Shown here: piece after piece, positions 9,176 to 19,394 of the stretch
Position numbering within the stretch: the first letter of the stretch is position 1
Layout of the letters: each line of letters begins with the position of its first letter
Assembly (NCBI GenBank): GCA_945873305.1
Contig: CAMCCX010000015.1
Span: 1-45,496, forward strand
Reading direction: 5' to 3'
DNA: 45,496 nucleotides
Source: Akkermansia muciniphila
GTDB taxonomy: Bacteria > Verrucomicrobiota > Verrucomicrobiia > Verrucomicrobiales > Akkermansiaceae
Notes under the pieces: generated by a model
What the model saw: the letters and a program-made list of their open reading frames with translations, nothing else
What the model was told of the DNA's origin: nothing
Database searches by the model: none
Position numbers and translations under genes: made by a program

Positions 9176-9712
9176 TTAAATGAGGCCGCGGCGTTTGAAA
9201 TCGAAGGCGTTGATTTCGTGGGAGCGGAGAATCATCTCGAAGGAGAACTTGAGGATGGAAATCTCCCACGCGTCATCCACGCCTTCGATGATGGCGCGGG
9301 CGGGATTGCCGGTGCGGCGGATGTCTTCGAGCACGCGGTCGCGGACGGCGTCCATGCTGTCGCGGACGATTTCCTCGTGGACCTGGCCGCGCTTGAACTG
9401 GAAGCCGTATTGCAGGAAAGCGAGGTCCTTGCCTTCGGCTTTGAGCTTGTCCACCAGCTTGTCGAATCGCGCTCTGGCAGATGCGTCGAATCCATCAAGC
9501 GCGACCTCGTTGTAAGCGGACGGACGGAGGATGCGCGGTCGCATGGCCTCGACCTCGCCGGTGCGGATGCGGACTTCGTTGGTCCGGTCCATCAGCTCGC
9601 TGATGAGCTGGAATTCGAACCGTGTTTCCCCGAAGGTGTCGATGCGCCGGTCCGGTTCGCGGAGAACCTTGGTCGTTTCAAGCGCGTAGTGGATGTCGTC
9701 CGGAGAGTGCAT
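9176..9712 (-). CDS. Conserved hypothetical cytoplasmic protein
   Basis: A 178-residue soluble, charged protein starting MHSPDDIHYALETTKVL. I do not recognise a named family. Composition (many R/E/D, few Cys, no membrane segment or signal) fits a cytoplasmic alpha/beta or helical protein. The pattern RRIDTFGETRFEFQLISELMDR and the C-terminal ILRSHEINAFDFKRRGL look like conserved-core sequence rather than shadow frame. It is transcribed toward, and 17 bases upstream of, the LysM gene, so the two are likely one unit. In-frame upstream codons to 9790 overlap the acpP terminator and are not used. Confidence 0.7.
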   Translation of the reverse strand: MHSPDDIHYALETTKVLREPDRRIDTFGETRFEFQLISELMDRTNEVRIRTGEVEAMRPRILRPSAYNEVALDGFDASARARFDKLVDKLKAEGKDLAFLQYGFQFKRGQVHEEIVRDSMDAVRDRVLEDIRRTGNPARAIIEGVDDAWEISILKFSFEMILRSHEINAFDFKRRGLI

Positions 9713-9752
9713 GGGCAGGAGATGATCACCCCGATCCGGCGCAATGCAAAGA

Positions 9753-9785
9753 AAAGGGCGGACACCCATCAGGAGTCCGCCCTTT
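9753..9785 (-). terminator. Intrinsic terminator of acpP
   Basis: An 11-bp perfect stem, AAAGGGCGGAC (9753-9763) with GTCCGCCCTTT (9775-9785), has an 11-base loop. Read on the minus strand it follows the acpP stop by about 23 bases and is followed by TTTTCTTT, the classic Rho-independent form. Confidence 0.88.
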
Positions 9786-9808
9786 CGCAAAGCGTTCGCC
9801 TATCGGAA

Positions 9809-10051
9809 TCAGGCTTGTTGGCTGGTGATGTAGGTCACCACGTCACCGACGGCTTGAAGTTTCTCGGCCTCTTCGTCCGGCACTTCGATATCGAATTCTT
9901 CTTCGAAAGCCATGACGAGCTCGACGGTATCGAGGGAGTCGGCGCCGAGGTCTTCGACGAATTTGGCTTCGGTGGTCACTTGATCAGCGTTGACGCCAAG
10001 TTGGTCCACGATGATGTCCTTTACACGGGCTTCGATACTTTTGTCTGACAT
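9809..10051 (-). CDS. acpP: Acyl carrier protein
   Basis: An 80-residue acidic protein with the four-helix ACP pattern. The phosphopantetheine attachment site is Ser39 in [12 protein letters not shown], followed by the acidic recognition helix ([17 protein letters not shown]). It carries growing acyl chains as thioesters in cytosolic type II fatty acid synthesis. Length and sequence are standard. Unusually it is not next to fabD, fabG or fabF; it stands alone with its own downstream terminator. The unlinked membrane-protein gene upstream ends 110 bases before it. Confidence 0.96.
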   Translation of the reverse strand: MSDKSIEARVKDIIVDQLGVNADQVTTEAKFVEDLGADSLDTVELVMAFEEEFDIEVPDEEAEKLQAVGDVVTYITSQQA

Positions 10052-10161
10052 GAGTTGCTATTGTTGAGTGTTGGCGTTGGGAGTGGTTACCGCTTGCGGA
10101 CCCGGCTTGGCAACCTCGAAAACGAATCGGGAGTGGAAAAGCACGGGACCCGCCGAAATCA

Positions 10162-10983
10162 TCAGCCAGGAGTGGAGACGTTGTCCTTGGATTGGCTGTC
10201 GGTGACGGAGGCGTATTCGATGATTTCACCGGAAAACCGCGAACGGATCTGGCGCATCAGGCGCTCGGCGGGCTCGTCGTTGTCCTTTTTGAAACCGCCG
10301 TAGGTCAGGCCGTCGATGCGAATCCGGCCTTTCCCGGAAGCGCCCTCGTAGTCGATGAAAGCGATCCCCTTGGTGTCCCATTTGCGAAGATCGAGCGTCT
10401 TGAGATCCGCGTATGGAATCCGTTTTCCTTGTTGCGTGACGACCGCCTCGGCATCCGCCGAAATCGAGCGCCCCAGCGTGCGGATCAGGAAAAACGCCGC
10501 GGCTCCGGCCAGCATGGCGCAAATTCCGCAGACGATCCATTGCTCGCTGATTTTCCCGGAGTCATAAGGATGATCTGACGGAGTTGCGCCGAGCCCGCGC
10601 TCGCGGGTGTATTCGCGCCACAGGATGTTCCATTGCAGCGGCTTCATCCGCTCGTAGTCATGGAGGATTTCTGGCCAGGGCATCGGCAGCGTGAGGGCGG
10701 CAGGCAGGATCGAACGGTCGGCGGGAAACGCGACGGATTGTTTCGCGGCGTGGCTTTTCCACGCCTCGGCAGTGAGCGCGCCGCCGGAATTCATTTTCGA
10801 AAACTCCTCGTTCGCGATTTGGAACGTCTTGTGCAGGTAGAAAATCTCGTTTTTCTTCCGATACCCGGTCGAGCCGTCGATATAAAACAACACCGCGAAA
10901 ACGCCGAACATCAGCAGCATCACGAGCGCGCGGAAGAGAAACCAAGGCGTTGGTTTGCAGACAATTGATTCGGACGAGGTCAT
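10162..10983 (-). CDS. Two-segment membrane protein of unknown function
   Basis: A 273-residue protein with hydrophobic helices at about residues 15-35 (FRALVMLLMFGVFAVLFYI) and 155-180 (CGICAMLAGAAAFFLIRTL), flanked by soluble parts. The region between the helices (about 120 residues) includes aromatic/proline-rich stretches, and the C-terminal ~90 residues look like a small beta-rich domain (GKRIPYADLKTLDLRKWDTKGIAFIDYEG). I do not recognise the family. I start at ATG 10983 (MTSSES), which puts a short charged tail before the first helix; an upstream frame to 11025 adds 14 residues without improving it. Confidence 0.68.
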   Translation of the reverse strand: MTSSESIVCKPTPWFLFRALVMLLMFGVFAVLFYIDGSTGYRKKNEIFYLHKTFQIANEEFSKMNSGGALTAEAWKSHAAKQSVAFPADRSILPAALTLPMPWPEILHDYERMKPLQWNILWREYTRERGLGATPSDHPYDSGKISEQWIVCGICAMLAGAAAFFLIRTLGRSISADAEAVVTQQGKRIPYADLKTLDLRKWDTKGIAFIDYEGASGKGRIRIDGLTYGGFKKDNDEPAERLMRQIRSRFSGEIIEYASVTDSQSKDNVSTPG

Positions 10984-11105
10984 CGGGTTGGACGAGAAAC
11001 AATCGCGCCGGGCGGCGGTTGGCAAGCCACAAGCCGGGCAGATCCAAGGATTTCCTCGATTCTGGCTTGTCGTTAATCCGCCGCGCGTCTAAGCACACAC
11101 TCGTC

Positions 11106-12137
11106 ATGCCAATTGCAACTCCCGCACAATATCGCGCCATGTTGGACGCCGCCCAAAAGGGTGGCTACGCCTATCCAGCCATCAATGTCACCTCGCTGCC
11201 CACCATCAACGGTGCGCTGCGCGCGTTTTCCGAAATGAAATCCGACGGGATCATCCAAGTCTCCACCGGCGGCGGCGAGTTCGCATCCGGCACCTCGGTC
11301 AAAGACGCCGCCTTCGGAGCCATCGTGCTCGCCGAGGCCTGCCACCTGCTCGCTGAAAAACACAACGTCCTCATCGCCCTCCACACCGACCACTGCCATC
11401 CGGCCAAGGTCGATGGTTTCCTCAAGCCGCTGCTCGAAGCTTCCCGCAAGCGCATCGCGGAGGGCAAAGGCCCGCTGTTCCAATCCCACATGTTCGACGG
11501 CTCGGTCGTTGACCTGAAGGAAAACCTCGAAATTTCCAAAGCCCTCCTCAAGGAGTGCGCCGACCTCGGCATCATCCTCGAAGTCGAAGCCGGCTGCGTC
11601 GGTGGTGAGGAAGACGGTCACGATACTTCCGGTCTCCCGATCGAAAAACTCTACACCACGCCCGAAGACATGGTGGAAGTTTACGAAGCGCTCCAGCCGA
11701 TCGGCCGCTTCCTGTTCGCCGCCACCTTCGGCAACGTCCACGGCGCCTACAAGCCAGGCGCGGTGAAGCTCAAGCCATCCATCCTCCGCGACGGCCAAAA
11801 AGCCGTCATGGACAAGCACGGCGCGGCCGCGGAAATGGACCTCGTCTTCCACGGCGGTTCCGGCACCTCCGAGAGCGACCTGCGCGAAACGCTCGACTAC
11901 GGCGTCGTGAAAATGAACATCGACACCGACACGCAATACGCCTTCACCCGCCCGATCGTCACCCACATGTGCCAGAACATCGAGGGCGTGCTCAAGATCG
12001 ACGGCGAAGTCGGCGACAAGAAAAGCTACGACCCGCGCTCCTATTTGAAAAAAGGAGAACTCAGCCTTTGCGAGCGGATGAAAACCGCTTGCGACGATCT
12101 CCGCTCCACCGGTCAGACCATTTTCGGAAAAGTCTGA
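11106..12137 (+). CDS. fbaA: Class II fructose-bisphosphate aldolase
   Basis: A 343-residue zinc-dependent aldolase that splits fructose 1,6-bisphosphate into dihydroxyacetone phosphate and glyceraldehyde 3-phosphate (reversible; glycolysis and gluconeogenesis). Catalytic Asp95 and zinc ligand His96 are in ALHTDHCHPAK. Further conserved blocks are LEVEAGCVGGEEDG, the zinc-ligand TFGNVHG, the phosphate loop FHGGSGTSE, and MNIDTDTQYAFT. Features and length point to class IIA (E. coli FbaA type). The start MPIATPAQYR is typical. A strong terminator follows at once, so the gene is probably monocistronic; no Shine-Dalgarno is evident before the ATG. Confidence 0.95.
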   Translation: MPIATPAQYRAMLDAAQKGGYAYPAINVTSLPTINGALRAFSEMKSDGIIQVSTGGGEFASGTSVKDAAFGAIVLAEACHLLAEKHNVLIALHTDHCHPAKVDGFLKPLLEASRKRIAEGKGPLFQSHMFDGSVVDLKENLEISKALLKECADLGIILEVEAGCVGGEEDGHDTSGLPIEKLYTTPEDMVEVYEALQPIGRFLFAATFGNVHGAYKPGAVKLKPSILRDGQKAVMDKHGAAAEMDLVFHGGSGTSESDLRETLDYGVVKMNIDTDTQYAFTRPIVTHMCQNIEGVLKIDGEVGDKKSYDPRSYLKKGELSLCERMKTACDDLRSTGQTIFGKV

Positions 12138-12149
12138 TTCATCCAACAT

Positions 12150-12176
12150 GGCGGCCTTGGATTTTCCGAGGCCGCC
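12150..12176 (+). terminator. Intrinsic terminator of the aldolase gene
   Basis: Stem GGCGGCCTTGG (12150-12160) with CCGAGGCCGCC (12166-12176), one G-U pair, 5-base loop ATTTT, followed by CTTTTGTT. It begins 12 bases after the stop codon. Confidence 0.88.
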
Positions 12177-12217
12177 CTTTTGTTGCCCTTGCGGCGGCTC
12201 CCCTTCCCCTTCATTTC

Positions 12218-12994
12218 ATGCCCGATCCGAAAACACCCAATGAGCACCCGCTGGCTAACATCCTGGTCAACGTGATCGTGCCGGTGCTGATCCTCAGCTA
12301 CCTCAGCAAGGACCCCGACCTGCAGGCCAGACTCGGCAAAATCGCCAGACCCTGGCACATCGGCCCGCTCAAGGCGATGATCCTCGCCCTCGCGCTGCCG
12401 CTCGGCTACGGCGCCTGGTATTACCTCAAGACCCGCAAGGGCAACTTCTTCTCGGCGCTCGGTCTGGTTTCCGTTTTACTATCCGGCGGTCTGACCGTCT
12501 ATCTCTGGAACAAAAACGGCACGGTGAAACCTAACGCCGGCTTGCTCTTCGGCATCAAGGAAGCGCTCATCCCGCTCGTGCTCGGAGTCGCGATCCTGTT
12601 CTCACACCGCACGGCCACGCCGCTGATCCGCGTCTTCCTTTATAACGACTCGATTTTCGACATCCCGAAAATCGAAAACCGCGTCACCGCGATTTCCGCG
12701 CAAGCCGACTACGAGCGCCTGCTCCTCCGCGCCACCCAGCTTTTCGCCGCGTCCTTCTTCCTCAGCTCGCTGCTGAACCTCGTCCTCGCGCAATGGTTTT
12801 TCCTCGGGTTCAACGCCCAAGCCATCGACGCGCTCGAAACTTACAACGCGATCATCGCCAAGCTAACCGGCTGGGGATTCGCCGTCATCGGCGTGCCCAT
12901 CATGATCTTCCTGTTCTTCACCCTGCGCTGCCTCGTCAAAGGTCTCGGCGCGCTAACAGGCATGAAGGACGACGAGCTGATGCTCCCCCGCTGA
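12218..12994 (+). CDS. Multi-pass membrane protein, VC0807-like
   Basis: A 258-residue integral membrane protein with about six hydrophobic segments. The first part, NILVNVIVPVLILSYLS...PLGYGAWYYLKTRKGNFFSALGLVSVLLSGGLTV, resembles the VC0807-like membrane family (related to the intracellular-septation/YciB type), whose function is not known. The middle has IKEALIPLVLGVAILFS, also typical of that family. The ATG at 12218 is used because upstream codons run through the aldolase terminator. It ends just before a bidirectional hairpin that separates it from the convergent pterin dehydratase gene. Confidence 0.68.
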   Translation: MPDPKTPNEHPLANILVNVIVPVLILSYLSKDPDLQARLGKIARPWHIGPLKAMILALALPLGYGAWYYLKTRKGNFFSALGLVSVLLSGGLTVYLWNKNGTVKPNAGLLFGIKEALIPLVLGVAILFSHRTATPLIRVFLYNDSIFDIPKIENRVTAISAQADYERLLLRATQLFAASFFLSSLLNLVLAQWFFLGFNAQAIDALETYNAIIAKLTGWGFAVIGVPIMIFLFFTLRCLVKGLGALTGMKDDELMLPR

Positions 12995-13000
12995 ACGAAA

Positions 13001-13034
13001 AAGCAGGACCACCCGCGGACGGGCGACCCTGCTT
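13001..13034. terminator. Hairpin between convergent genes, probably bidirectional
   Basis: Arms AAGCAGG (13001-13007) and CCTGCTT (13028-13034), with an inner CCCG/CGGG pairing that stacks in the loop. It lies 6 bases after the plus-strand stop and 20 bases after the minus-strand stop. Seen on the minus strand a run of A precedes and TTTTT follows the stem, so it best serves the minus-strand gene. Confidence 0.65.
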
Positions 13035-13054
13035 GATCGAACGCGTTTCGCGGA

Positions 13055-13339
13055 TCAGTCCACCAGGTTGTCCACCCGCTGCGCGAGCTCGACGTCGAGC
13101 TCCGTCACGCCGCCGGCGTCGTGGGTGGTTAGTTTCAGCGTCACCTTGGTGTGCTTGATGGTGATGTCGGGGTGGTGCTGCGCCTCCTCGGCGATCTCGG
13201 CGAGATCGTTGACGAAATCAATCGCATCCATGAATTCCTCGAACTCAACGGTCCGGGTGATGGCTTTTTTTTCGTAGTCCCACTCGGGGCATTTTTTCAA
13301 TGCGGCGGTGAGATCGTCATTTTCAAGAAGTTCGGACAT
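13055..13339 (-). CDS. 4a-hydroxytetrahydrobiopterin dehydratase (pterin-4a-carbinolamine dehydratase)
   Basis: A 94-residue protein matching the PCD/DCoH/PhhB family. Conserved features visible are the FVNDLAEIAEEAQHHPDI helix with paired histidines that bind the pterin, then KVTLKLTTHDAGGVTELD. The enzyme dehydrates 4a-hydroxytetrahydropterin, which recycles the cofactor of aromatic amino acid hydroxylases; many bacteria use it with molybdopterin or folate-like pterins instead. No hydroxylase gene is adjacent. The start MSELLENDDL is standard for the family. Confidence 0.93.
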   Translation of the reverse strand: MSELLENDDLTAALKKCPEWDYEKKAITRTVEFEEFMDAIDFVNDLAEIAEEAQHHPDITIKHTKVTLKLTTHDAGGVTELDVELAQRVDNLVD

Positions 13340-13471
13340 GTTTCAATCGGGGAAATGTTCGCCCGAAGATTGCGGCGTCGGATTCGTAATTGGCAAGCCC
13401 CTTTCACCCGTTCTTGAAAATCATCTTGCCCGACGTTGCGTGACTGCTTGATTTGGCGTAGCTTCAGCACC

Positions 13472-13909
13472 ATGAAAAAACTACTCACCGCACTGTTGGC
13501 AGGCCTCGCTTTTTCATCCTGTGTCCCCTCCACGCCCCAAGCGCGGATCGCGCAAAACCCGCAAGTCTTCGCGGCGTTGCCTAAAAAGGACCAAAGCCTT
13601 GTCGAGCGGGGACAAGTCGCCCGCGGCATGTCTCCGGACGCCGTGATGCTCGCCTGGGGCTACCCGTCCCGCCGCTTCGAGGGATCCAAGGATTCCAAAC
13701 GCACCGAGCGCTGGGATTATGCCGGCTCGCGTCCCGTTTACACCTCCACCTTTTACGGCGGTTATGGATACGGATATGGTCCTTACGGCCACCACGGTTA
13801 TCCGGGTTATGGCTACGGCTTCGGTCCGGAAGTCGCCTACATCCCCTACCGCGTCGCCTCGGTTTGGTTCGTCAATTCCCGGGTGGATTCCTGGGAGCGC
13901 ATCCGCTGA
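13472..13909 (+). CDS. Gly/Tyr-rich lipoprotein with SmpA/BamE-like motif
   Basis: A 145-residue predicted lipoprotein. The signal peptide MKKLLTALLAGLAFSSC ends in a lipobox-type cysteine at residue 17. The segment VERGQVARGMSPDAVMLAWGYPSRR followed by a tryptophan-tyrosine strand (RWDYAG) resembles the small SmpA/OmlA/BamE fold, in which GM.....V....G.P is characteristic. A low-complexity run of Gly, Tyr and His (about residues 96-122, GGYGYGYGPYG type) is inserted before the last strand. Such proteins sit on the periplasmic face of a membrane; a role in outer-membrane assembly is only an analogy. It precedes the L,D-transpeptidase gene by 68 bases on the same strand. Confidence 0.72.
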   Translation: MKKLLTALLAGLAFSSCVPSTPQARIAQNPQVFAALPKKDQSLVERGQVARGMSPDAVMLAWGYPSRRFEGSKDSKRTERWDYAGSRPVYTSTFYGGYGYGYGPYGHHGYPGYGYGFGPEVAYIPYRVASVWFVNSRVDSWERIR

Positions 13910-13977
13910 GCAATTCACCCGCACCATGTCTTGCATTTTTCCAAGCGATCGCAATCCTCCCGCCTGATCACAACGCC

Positions 13978-14658
13978 ATGAATTCAAAATCACTTCTCGC
14001 ACTCGCCGCCGCAGTCTGTGCGGCCACCTTGTTTCCCTCCTGTTCCAATATTTCCTCCGGTGGCTCGGGCCTCTCTGCCTACCACGCCTACGACCGCCCG
14101 ACCAAGCTTCCTGCCAGCCCCGGCAACGTCCGGGTGAAAGTCTCGCTCAGCAAACAACGGGTGTACGTGATGGAAGGTTCCGAAATGTTGCTCGCCATGC
14201 CCGTCTCCGTCGGCGCGCCGGGAACCACCACCCCGTCCGGAAGCTTCACCATCTTCAACAAGGAACACAAACACCGCGCCAACACCCACGGCTACGCTTA
14301 CAGCGGAAGCAACGTGAAGAAGACCATGCTCAGCAGCCGTCCTCCCGGCTGGTCGTTCAAGGGCACGCCGATGCCCTACTGGTGCGAGTTCAAACCTAAC
14401 TACGGCTTCCACACCGGCTGGATCAAGCACCAGCCCTGCACCCACGGCTGCATCCGGATGCACGAGAATCTCGCGCCGAAATTCTTCCGTCTCGTCAAAG
14501 TCGGCACCCCGGTGAGCATCGCTTACTCGCAAGCCGAAGACGCCACCGTCGGCAACATTCCTCTCCCTCCGGACGCCGGACCGCTGCCTGATTACGCCGG
14601 CACGATGTATCTCACAGACGGTTATTTCAACCAGCACGCGTCGCCGAAATACGATTGA
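13978..14658 (+). CDS. L,D-transpeptidase (YkuD family)
   Basis: A 226-residue exported enzyme. A hydrophobic signal segment ends at a possible lipidated cysteine (FPSC, residue 22). The YkuD domain runs from about residue 50, with VRVKVSLSKQRVYVMEG. The active site is complete: His145 in YGFHTGWI and Cys158 in CTHGCIRM (THGC in place of the usual SHGC). Such enzymes form 3-3 cross-links in peptidoglycan or attach proteins to it. It is probably cotranscribed with the preceding lipoprotein and is followed by a strong terminator. It contrasts with the LysM protein at 8.3-9.2 kb, where the same residues are lost. Confidence 0.9.
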   Translation: MNSKSLLALAAAVCAATLFPSCSNISSGGSGLSAYHAYDRPTKLPASPGNVRVKVSLSKQRVYVMEGSEMLLAMPVSVGAPGTTTPSGSFTIFNKEHKHRANTHGYAYSGSNVKKTMLSSRPPGWSFKGTPMPYWCEFKPNYGFHTGWIKHQPCTHGCIRMHENLAPKFFRLVKVGTPVSIAYSQAEDATVGNIPLPPDAGPLPDYAGTMYLTDGYFNQHASPKYD

Positions 14659-14688
14659 TCCCGCGGGATCCGATTTCACGATTCAGCC

Positions 14689-14716
14689 AAAGGCCCCGCA
14701 ATCCCGCGGGGCCTTT
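14689..14716. terminator. Strong bidirectional intrinsic terminator
   Basis: Perfect 11-bp stem AAAGGCCCCGC (14689-14699) / GCGGGGCCTTT (14706-14716), loop AATCCC, T-run at the 3' side and A-run at the 5' side. It lies between the convergent L,D-transpeptidase and cytochrome c genes (stops at 14658 and 14719) and can serve both. Confidence 0.9.
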
Positions 14717-14718
14717 TC

Positions 14719-15099
14719 TCATTCCCCGCGCTCCGTCTTCACCGCCACCACGTAGGCCAGCACCGCCTTTTCGTCCGCCGGATCCAGTCCCGCGTGCTTG
14801 ATCATCTTCGGCACGGTGTCCTGCCACTCGTCCACATCGAGATTTTGCGGCAGCTCGTAGCGGTGGCACTCCCCGCATTTGAGCATGTAAACTTCGTGGC
14901 CGCGTTGAATTTGCTCGAGCGACTTCCCGCTCTTTTTCGCCATCGAGGCGCTCGGATTCGGAACCTCGGCGATTCCACCCTCCGCTGGCTCGTCACCTGC
15001 TTCGATGTTCTCGACGATCGGCGTGGTGCCCGTCCCCGCGCATGAAACCATCAAACAAGCGCACAGCGTCATCGTCATCCAATCCCATCCGGTTCGCAT
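14719..15099 (-). CDS. Small mono-heme cytochrome c lipoprotein
   Basis: A 126-residue exported protein. The N-terminal hydrophobic segment ends at a lipobox-type cysteine (LMVSCAG, Cys20). A single heme-c site CGECH appears in YMLKCGECHRYELP (heme-binding fold about residues 65-120), and a methionine in PKMIKHAGL could be the sixth ligand. The linker between is acidic and rich in Ala/Pro/Ser. It probably acts in periplasmic electron transfer; the partner is not visible. The gene stands alone between the shared terminator and the upstream region of aconitase. Confidence 0.82.
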   Translation of the reverse strand: MRTGWDWMTMTLCACLMVSCAGTGTTPIVENIEAGDEPAEGGIAEVPNPSASMAKKSGKSLEQIQRGHEVYMLKCGECHRYELPQNLDVDEWQDTVPKMIKHAGLDPADEKAVLAYVVAVKTERGE

Positions 15100-15242
15100 G
15101 CGCGGACGCTACATACTCACCCCCGCCACTCAACCCCGGAAATCAACCTTCACTCTGCGGGTGAACGATTTTGACAAATCCCCCGCCGCCAATAACCTCC
15201 GCCGCATTCCAGCCCCATCGGCTTTTCCACTACGATCCACTC

Positions 15243-18098
<2,856 letters not shown>

Positions 18099-18215
18099 CC
18101 CGCCCGGAAAATCCCCAACATCATCCTGATTCCCTTCGCCGGGGCTGAAGAATTCCACTTCGGCCCCGGCGATTTCTTTGTCAGAGGGAAAAATTCCTTC
18201 GTCAGAGCCTTAATT

Positions 18216-18420
18216 TTCCTCAACGGAAACCCCGTTTTCGACAACGGACACCCGATTCCGCCAACGGACACCGAAAAATCCATCGCTTTCAAATCAATCT
18301 CCTCAACGGAACCAGCGATTTCCTCAACAATCCCCCAATTTCCATCAACGAAACCCTCAATTTCCTCGTCCTCACCCGAAAACTCACCGTTTTCATCATC
18401 AAATTCTTCTCCAAACCCCC
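18216..18420. repeat. Degenerate 21-base periodic, G-poor repeat
   Basis: Downstream of acnA the plus strand is strongly C/A/T biased. The word CAAC (mostly CAACGGA or CAACG) recurs at 18221, 18242, 18262, 18304, 18325 and 18346, i.e. on a 20-21 base grid with one missed step, each preceded by a C/T-rich tetramer. The period equals seven codons. An open minus frame (18071-18460) and a Ser/Pro-rich plus frame both read through, but neither resembles a protein family. No function is evident. Confidence 0.6.
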
Positions 18421-18452
18421 AACTTCCCCCAACAATCGCAAGTTTTGGGAGC

Positions 18453-18525
18453 GCGCTCATTCTGAGCGCTGTATCCGGCGGACATCCTGTCCGCCGTCCC
18501 CGTCTCGGCCGACAGAATGTCGGCC
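18453..18525. repeat. Cluster of three REP-like palindromes
   Basis: Three perfect inverted repeats with 3-base loops lie within 73 bases: GCGCTCA-TTC-TGAGCGC (18453-18469), CGGCGGACA-TCC-TGTCCGCCG (18476-18496) and GGCCGACA-GAA-TGTCGGCC (18507-18525). The centres are related: CATTCTG, CATCCTG and CAGAATG, the last being the reverse complement of the first. No T-run follows any of them. They look like a repetitive extragenic palindrome cluster rather than a terminator. Confidence 0.75.
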
Positions 18526-18589
18526 CGACTCAGTCGATAAAATATCGAAACCCCGCCCCATTCTTGACTTCAAGCCCTCTGTCCCTCAA

Positions 18590-19330
18590 ATGGGATACGT
18601 CAGAAACCGCCGCGTTTCAGGCAGCCGGATGAACATGCCTGCTCCCCCCAAAGTTGACGAACCTGATGATCCGCTGGCACCCGACCGGCTGGTCGCGGGG
18701 AAGACGATGCCGTGGCTGGTCTGGGTGGTGGGCGCGGCGGCGTGCGCGGCGTTGATCCTGATAGTCACGCATCTGACCGAGGAGGAGGAATTCCTGCGGC
18801 TGATGGAGAAAATCGAGCCCTACTGGTTGCTGCTGGCGATGCTGCTGTTTGTGTTGGTAGGACTTGGCGTGACCCTCTTCGTTTCAGCCTTGCCGGGCGG
18901 AGGCATGAGCCGACTGACGACAAGGCTGCGCCGCTTTGCGAAATTGGCGCGATTGCTGGACCTCGTGGATCACGCGCATCCCGAATCATTTCATGACCGA
19001 CGCCTGCTGCTCCGCGCCTTCGCCCTTCATACCCTGACTTTCCTGCTGGATGCGTCCACCATCTGGGTGGCGGCACGCGCGCTGGGCGTGACCGCCCCGG
19101 CGGGCGGCGTGTTTGCCAGCTTCATGGTTTCAACCTTGTTCCGCACGATCGGCATCATGCCGGGAGGTCTCGGGACTTTTGAAACCGCGTCGGTGATGTC
19201 GCTGAAAAGCATCGGCCTGCCGTTGCCGGTTGGCTTGTCGGCCACCTTGTTGTTCCGAGGACTGAGCTTCTGGCTGCCGATGATTCCCGGGCTGTTCTGT
19301 TCGCGCCACATGCTCGTCAAAAAACACTAA
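18590..19330 (+). CDS. Membrane protein related to the lysylphosphatidylglycerol synthase TM family, shortened
   Basis: A 246-residue protein with about five hydrophobic segments. The C-terminal part, TLFRTIGIMPGGLGTFETASVMSLKSIGLPLPVG...LLFRGLSFWLPMIPGL, matches the hallmark end of the LPG_synthase_TM/UPF0104 family (PGGLGTFE, then a final FW-P helix). Usual members are about 300-340 residues with an NxxLLPxRxGE-like middle; here the second and third helices and that middle part seem absent, replaced by a charged stretch RLRRFAKLARLLDLVDHAHPESF. It may be an in-frame deletion or a naturally short subfamily. Start ATG 18590 or 18629 (MNMPAPP). An inner-membrane location is expected; the substrate is unknown. 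Confidence 0.65.
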   Translation: MGYVRNRRVSGSRMNMPAPPKVDEPDDPLAPDRLVAGKTMPWLVWVVGAAACAALILIVTHLTEEEEFLRLMEKIEPYWLLLAMLLFVLVGLGVTLFVSALPGGGMSRLTTRLRRFAKLARLLDLVDHAHPESFHDRRLLLRAFALHTLTFLLDASTIWVAARALGVTAPAGGVFASFMVSTLFRTIGIMPGGLGTFETASVMSLKSIGLPLPVGLSATLLFRGLSFWLPMIPGLFCSRHMLVKKH

Positions 19331-19394
19331 GCCGGAAAAACCGCCAAAAGTTGCTGGATTCCACCGCGCTTTCACCTCTCAGTCCTTTCCAGCC

